DNA from: a virus
DNA: 22,810 bases
IMG/VR virus record: IMGVR_UViG_3300042473_000204
Span: 1 to 22,810 of that record
Strand: one strand, 5' to 3'
A program made the position numbers and the translations under genes. This document shows positions 20,291-22,810 of the stretch, one piece after another. Below the pieces are notes generated by a model. It saw nothing but the letters and a program-made list of their open reading frames with translations. It was not told where the DNA came from and ran no database searches. Positions within the stretch are counted from its first letter, which is position 1. Each line of letters opens with the position of its first letter.

Positions 20291-21155
20291 GCCAACAGGA
20301 GATGAGAATGAGGAGCAGTTCATTAGCAGATGTATGTCAGATGAGACAATGGCATCTGAATATGATAATGACCAGAGATTTGCAATATGTTCAACAGCAT
20401 GGACAGATAACACAAAAAGTATGAGTAAGTATGAAATAAAAAGCGGCTTTGAGATCAAGGACATGGACAGCAACAGAAGAGAGGTTGCAGTGTACTTAGC
20501 AAAGTTTGGTAACGTTGACAGTGACAATGATGTAATCCAAAAGGGTGCATTTAAAAAGTCTATCCAGGAACGTGGACCAGGTGCATCAAGTAACAGGAAA
20601 ATAGCATTCTTAAGACACCATGATTGGGAGAAACAAATTGGGGTGTTCAGCAAAATGGAGGAGGATGATAATGGCCTCTTTGCTGTGGGTAGATTAGGCA
20701 CCTCAACAATGGGTGAGGATGCATGGAGAGACTATCAAGATGGCATCATAAAGGAGCACTCAGTTGGGTTTCAAAGAGTATCTGATAAGACTAAGTTTGT
20801 CAAGGATACATCCAATCCAATGGGAGGCTTTACTCTATTGCAAGAAGTTAAACTTTGGGAGGGTTCTGCAGTTACCTTTGGAGCAAATGAGTTAACCAAT
20901 GTGGTGAGCATCATGAAGAGTGAGAATAAGAAAACTTTTATAGATAAGATTTCAGATGATTTACAAACAGTAATCAAGGCCTTAGTAAATGGAAAGGGGT
21001 CAGATGAGCGTTTGTATGAATTAGAAATGAAAGCCAACTTCCTATCAAGTCAATTGACTTTACTCGCACAAACAGAACCGGAAAGCCATTCTGTTAAATT
21101 GTATGAGCCGGAGCAACCAACCTTTGATTGGACAGAGGTAATTAGTAAACTTTAA
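20277..21155 (+). CDS. prohead protease (HK97/S78-like) with N-terminal module
   Basis: A 292-residue protein. Residues 1-43 (PTGDENEEQFISRCMSDE and RFAICSTAW) are a short conserved module I recall from other phage protease fusions. Then comes an S78-type protease core: REVAVYLAKFGNVDSDNDVI (69-87), FLRHHDW with catalytic His (114/115), and KEHSVGFQ with Ser 162. It would cut the scaffold part of the capsid protein and itself during head maturation. It overlaps the portal gene and precedes the capsid gene. All catalytic residues that I can place are present. Confidence 0.88.
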   Translation: MPIPKPTGDENEEQFISRCMSDETMASEYDNDQRFAICSTAWTDNTKSMSKYEIKSGFEIKDMDSNRREVAVYLAKFGNVDSDNDVIQKGAFKKSIQERGPGASSNRKIAFLRHHDWEKQIGVFSKMEEDDNGLFAVGRLGTSTMGEDAWRDYQDGIIKEHSVGFQRVSDKTKFVKDTSNPMGGFTLLQEVKLWEGSAVTFGANELTNVVSIMKSENKKTFIDKISDDLQTVIKALVNGKGSDERLYELEMKANFLSSQLTLLAQTEPESHSVKLYEPEQPTFDWTEVISKL

Positions 21156-21177
21156 TTAATTTAATTTTAAAAACAAA

Positions 21178-22389
21178 ATGGAAAACCAATTAACACCTGA
21201 GCAAGTTGTTGAAAAGATCAACGGTTTGTTCTCTGAAAAAATGGCAACTGTACCTACAAAGGATGAGGTTGCTCAATTAAAAAGTGAGCTTGATAACTTC
21301 AAAGCTATTGAAGTAAAGAACTCTGAAATGGAAAAAGCAATTGCAAAGATGGAAGGTCGCATTGAGGCAATGTCTGAGAAGGCAGTTGATGCACCAAAAG
21401 CTCAAGGAGCTAAAACTATCAAAGAGGCATTAGTTAAAACTTACACTGATAATGTAAAACAAATTTCTGAATCTATTGAGAAAGGAAGTAGAATTACATT
21501 AGATGTTAAAGTTGACACTACAATTGATGGTGATTACACAGGTAATGTTGCACTATCTGTATTAGAGCCAGGAGTAAACAGAATTTCAAGACCTATCAGA
21601 CGAATCAGAGAGATCTCTAATGTAGGTTCAACAACATCAAAATTTGTTACTTACATCCAACAAACTCAAAATGTAACACCAGGTGAAGGAACACTATGGG
21701 TTAATGAGGCTGGTCCTAAATTTAACGGAGAGGTTAAATATCAAGAGGTATCAGAGGAAGTGAAAAAAGTTGCTGCATACATCAAAGTATCAAAAGAAAT
21801 GTTGGCTGACTTAGCATTCGTAAGATCAGAAATCAACACTGAATTGATGGAAGCTATTGAGCAAAACATTGATTTCTCATTAGTAAATGGTGCAGGTGGT
21901 GTTGACCTTAACGGATTATTAGGTAATATTCCTAACTTTTCAGCAGGTACATTTGCAGGTACTATCCCAGGAGCTAACATCATGGATTTAATCCGTATCT
22001 GTAAAGCTCAGATTGAGGCTGCTAACTTTGTTCCAACACACGTTGTATTGAATCCAGAGGATGTTGCTAAAATTGAGTTGACTAAAACATCTACAGGTGA
22101 GTACACTTATCCTGCATTTTGGGATGCTAACATGAGAGTTGCCGGATTGGTTGTTGTTTCTTCAAACAACATCACTGCAGGTACTATGATTGTTGGTGAT
22201 TTCACTAAATTCAACATCAAGTTCAGAGAAGACATGAACATGTCAGTAGGTTATGAGAATGATGACTTTACACGTAACATGGTTACAATCCTTTGTGAGG
22301 CTCGTTTGGTATCTTACATTAAAGGTAATGACGTGAATGCATTTGTTGAGTCTGACATAGCAACTGACATAGCTCTAATCAACGACTAA
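21178..22389 (+). CDS. HK97-type major capsid protein
   Basis: A 403-residue protein. The first ~95 residues are coiled-coil-like (VPTKDEVAQLKSELDNFKAI) and match the delta/scaffold region that the protease removes, followed by KTIKEALVKTY at the likely cleavage zone. The rest fits an HK97 fold: VEPGVNR-type and IRRIREISNVG strands, then NVTPGEGTLWVNEAG, an A-domain with THVVLNPEDVAKIEL near 285-299, and a C-terminal FREDMNMSVGYENDDFTRNM. Its A-rich leader and codons ending in A/T fit a highly made protein. Confidence 0.9.
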   Translation: MENQLTPEQVVEKINGLFSEKMATVPTKDEVAQLKSELDNFKAIEVKNSEMEKAIAKMEGRIEAMSEKAVDAPKAQGAKTIKEALVKTYTDNVKQISESIEKGSRITLDVKVDTTIDGDYTGNVALSVLEPGVNRISRPIRRIREISNVGSTTSKFVTYIQQTQNVTPGEGTLWVNEAGPKFNGEVKYQEVSEEVKKVAAYIKVSKEMLADLAFVRSEINTELMEAIEQNIDFSLVNGAGGVDLNGLLGNIPNFSAGTFAGTIPGANIMDLIRICKAQIEAANFVPTHVVLNPEDVAKIELTKTSTGEYTYPAFWDANMRVAGLVVVSSNNITAGTMIVGDFTKFNIKFREDMNMSVGYENDDFTRNMVTILCEARLVSYIKGNDVNAFVESDIATDIALIND

Positions 22390-22402
22390 AATTTAATCCA
22401 AT

Positions 22403-22618
22403 ATGGAAAAGAAACCACGCAAAAAGAAGGTTGCTAATGTAGAATTAGAGAATAAGATTGATGCTCCAACTGTTGAGGTTGTGAGTTTAGATCCAAAAGC
22501 TGAGTATACATTCATTAGCAATGGCACTTTCCCTGGACTTGGCAAAGGTCAAGTATGGAAAATGTTAGGCTCAAAGGCAGAGATTTTGGTAAAAAAAGGA
22601 TACGGAAAAATAAAATAA
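22403..22618 (+). CDS. small phage head-region protein
   Basis: A 71-residue basic protein starting MEKKPRKKKVANVELEN and ending KKGYGKIK, with PGLGKGQVWKMLGSKAEILV between, a small beta-rich unit. It lies 13 bases after the capsid gene and just before a connector-type gene. A capsid-decoration or head-completion role is possible, but unproven; no family recognised. Confidence 0.6.
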   Translation: MEKKPRKKKVANVELENKIDAPTVEVVSLDPKAEYTFISNGTFPGLGKGQVWKMLGSKAEILVKKGYGKIK

Positions 22619-22619
22619 A

Positions 22620-22810
22620 ATGATACTTTCAATTCAAGATTTTACGGGCAAATATCAAGTATCTACAGGAATGTATGACCAGGCAAGATTGCAGGATTAC
22701 ATCAATAGATATGAGCCACGTTATTTGAAACAGTTGTTTGGTGTAACTTTTTACAATGAGTTTCAATCAGACCTGCTTAATAATGTGCCTCAAAGTCCTA
22801 ATTTCTTGAT
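22620..22810 (+). CDS. N-terminal part of a head-tail connector-like protein
   Basis: ATG at 22620 follows the preceding stop by one base; the frame stays open to the window's right edge (63 complete codons). It reads ILSIQDFTGKYQVSTGMYDQ and then LQDYINRYEPRYLKQLFGV, a helical pattern that I recall from DUF6712-like head-tail adaptor proteins of Bacteroidota phages. Its place after capsid and small head protein fits an adaptor. Truncated by the window, so length and end are unknown. Confidence 0.7.
   Translation, partial: MILSIQDFTGKYQVSTGMYDQARLQDYINRYEPRYLKQLFGVTFYNEFQSDLLNNVPQSPNFL

Noticed and set aside
1-22810. Genes on the minus strand
   Set aside because: The open frames on this strand all lie opposite well-supported + genes, show no recognisable domain or coupling, and have compositions expected of antisense shadows.
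1-22810. Integrated prophage with attachment sites
   Set aside because: No integrase, excisionase, repressor, tRNA or att-like duplication is seen; the window is phage genes from edge to edge.

Overview
This window is part of a double-stranded DNA tailed phage (or an unintegrated phage-like element) of a Bacteroidota host, probably from the Flavobacteriia or Sphingobacteriia. The reasons: about 65% A+T; every convincing gene on the + strand with ATGA stop/start overlaps; A-rich leaders instead of Shine-Dalgarno sites; promoters of the Bacteroidota type (TTG, about 19-20 bases, TAnnTTTG); and Bacteroidota-type families (BT4734-like/VapE-like primase-helicase, DUF3127 SSB-like protein). I see no integrase, repressor, CRISPR array, tRNA or rRNA.

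Layout. 1-5.8 kb: end of the virion and host-contact genes (727-aa and 378-aa structural proteins, a C-type-lectin-fold protein with a Lcl/DUF1566-like domain), then a lysis cluster (small membrane protein, M15 peptidase endolysin, and a repeat protein with a cationic amphipathic tail), closed by a terminator. 5.9-9.6 kb: accessory region behind a good promoter, with a DnaJ-type zinc protein, micro-proteins, an HNH protein, then an array of small ORFs that share nearly identical ends (MKTA... start, ...YYNETFKSE end) joined by repeated DNA junctions. 9.2-10.0 kb: a gene for a stand-alone DnaA domain-IV-like DNA-binding protein, a terminator, and a 410-base non-coding region holding a 92% A+T tract flanked by TTTACCCTTGCA iterons. 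I read this as a candidate replication origin; it runs straight into a promoter and the primase-helicase gene. 10-16.3 kb: primase-helicase, SF2 helicase and VRR-NUC nuclease (a three-gene block with different codon habits), then a second strong promoter driving an ERF annealing protein, a PD-(D/E)XK exonuclease, a DUF3127 SSB-like protein and small genes, ending in a broken methyltransferase-like fragment, a GC-rich segment and a terminator. 16.3-22.8 kb: four small genes, terminase small and large subunits, portal, prohead protease, HK97-type capsid protein, a small protein and the start of a probable head-tail connector.

The strongest candidates for something undescribed are (1) the DnaA-IV-like protein plus iteron/AT-rich region plus primase-helicase, a possible compact phage replication-initiation module; (2) the cassette-like array of small ORFs with conserved ends and variable cores; and (3) a three-repeat, cationic-tailed protein beside the endolysin that could act on the outer membrane. 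All functional statements are read by eye from the sequence; no database search was run.
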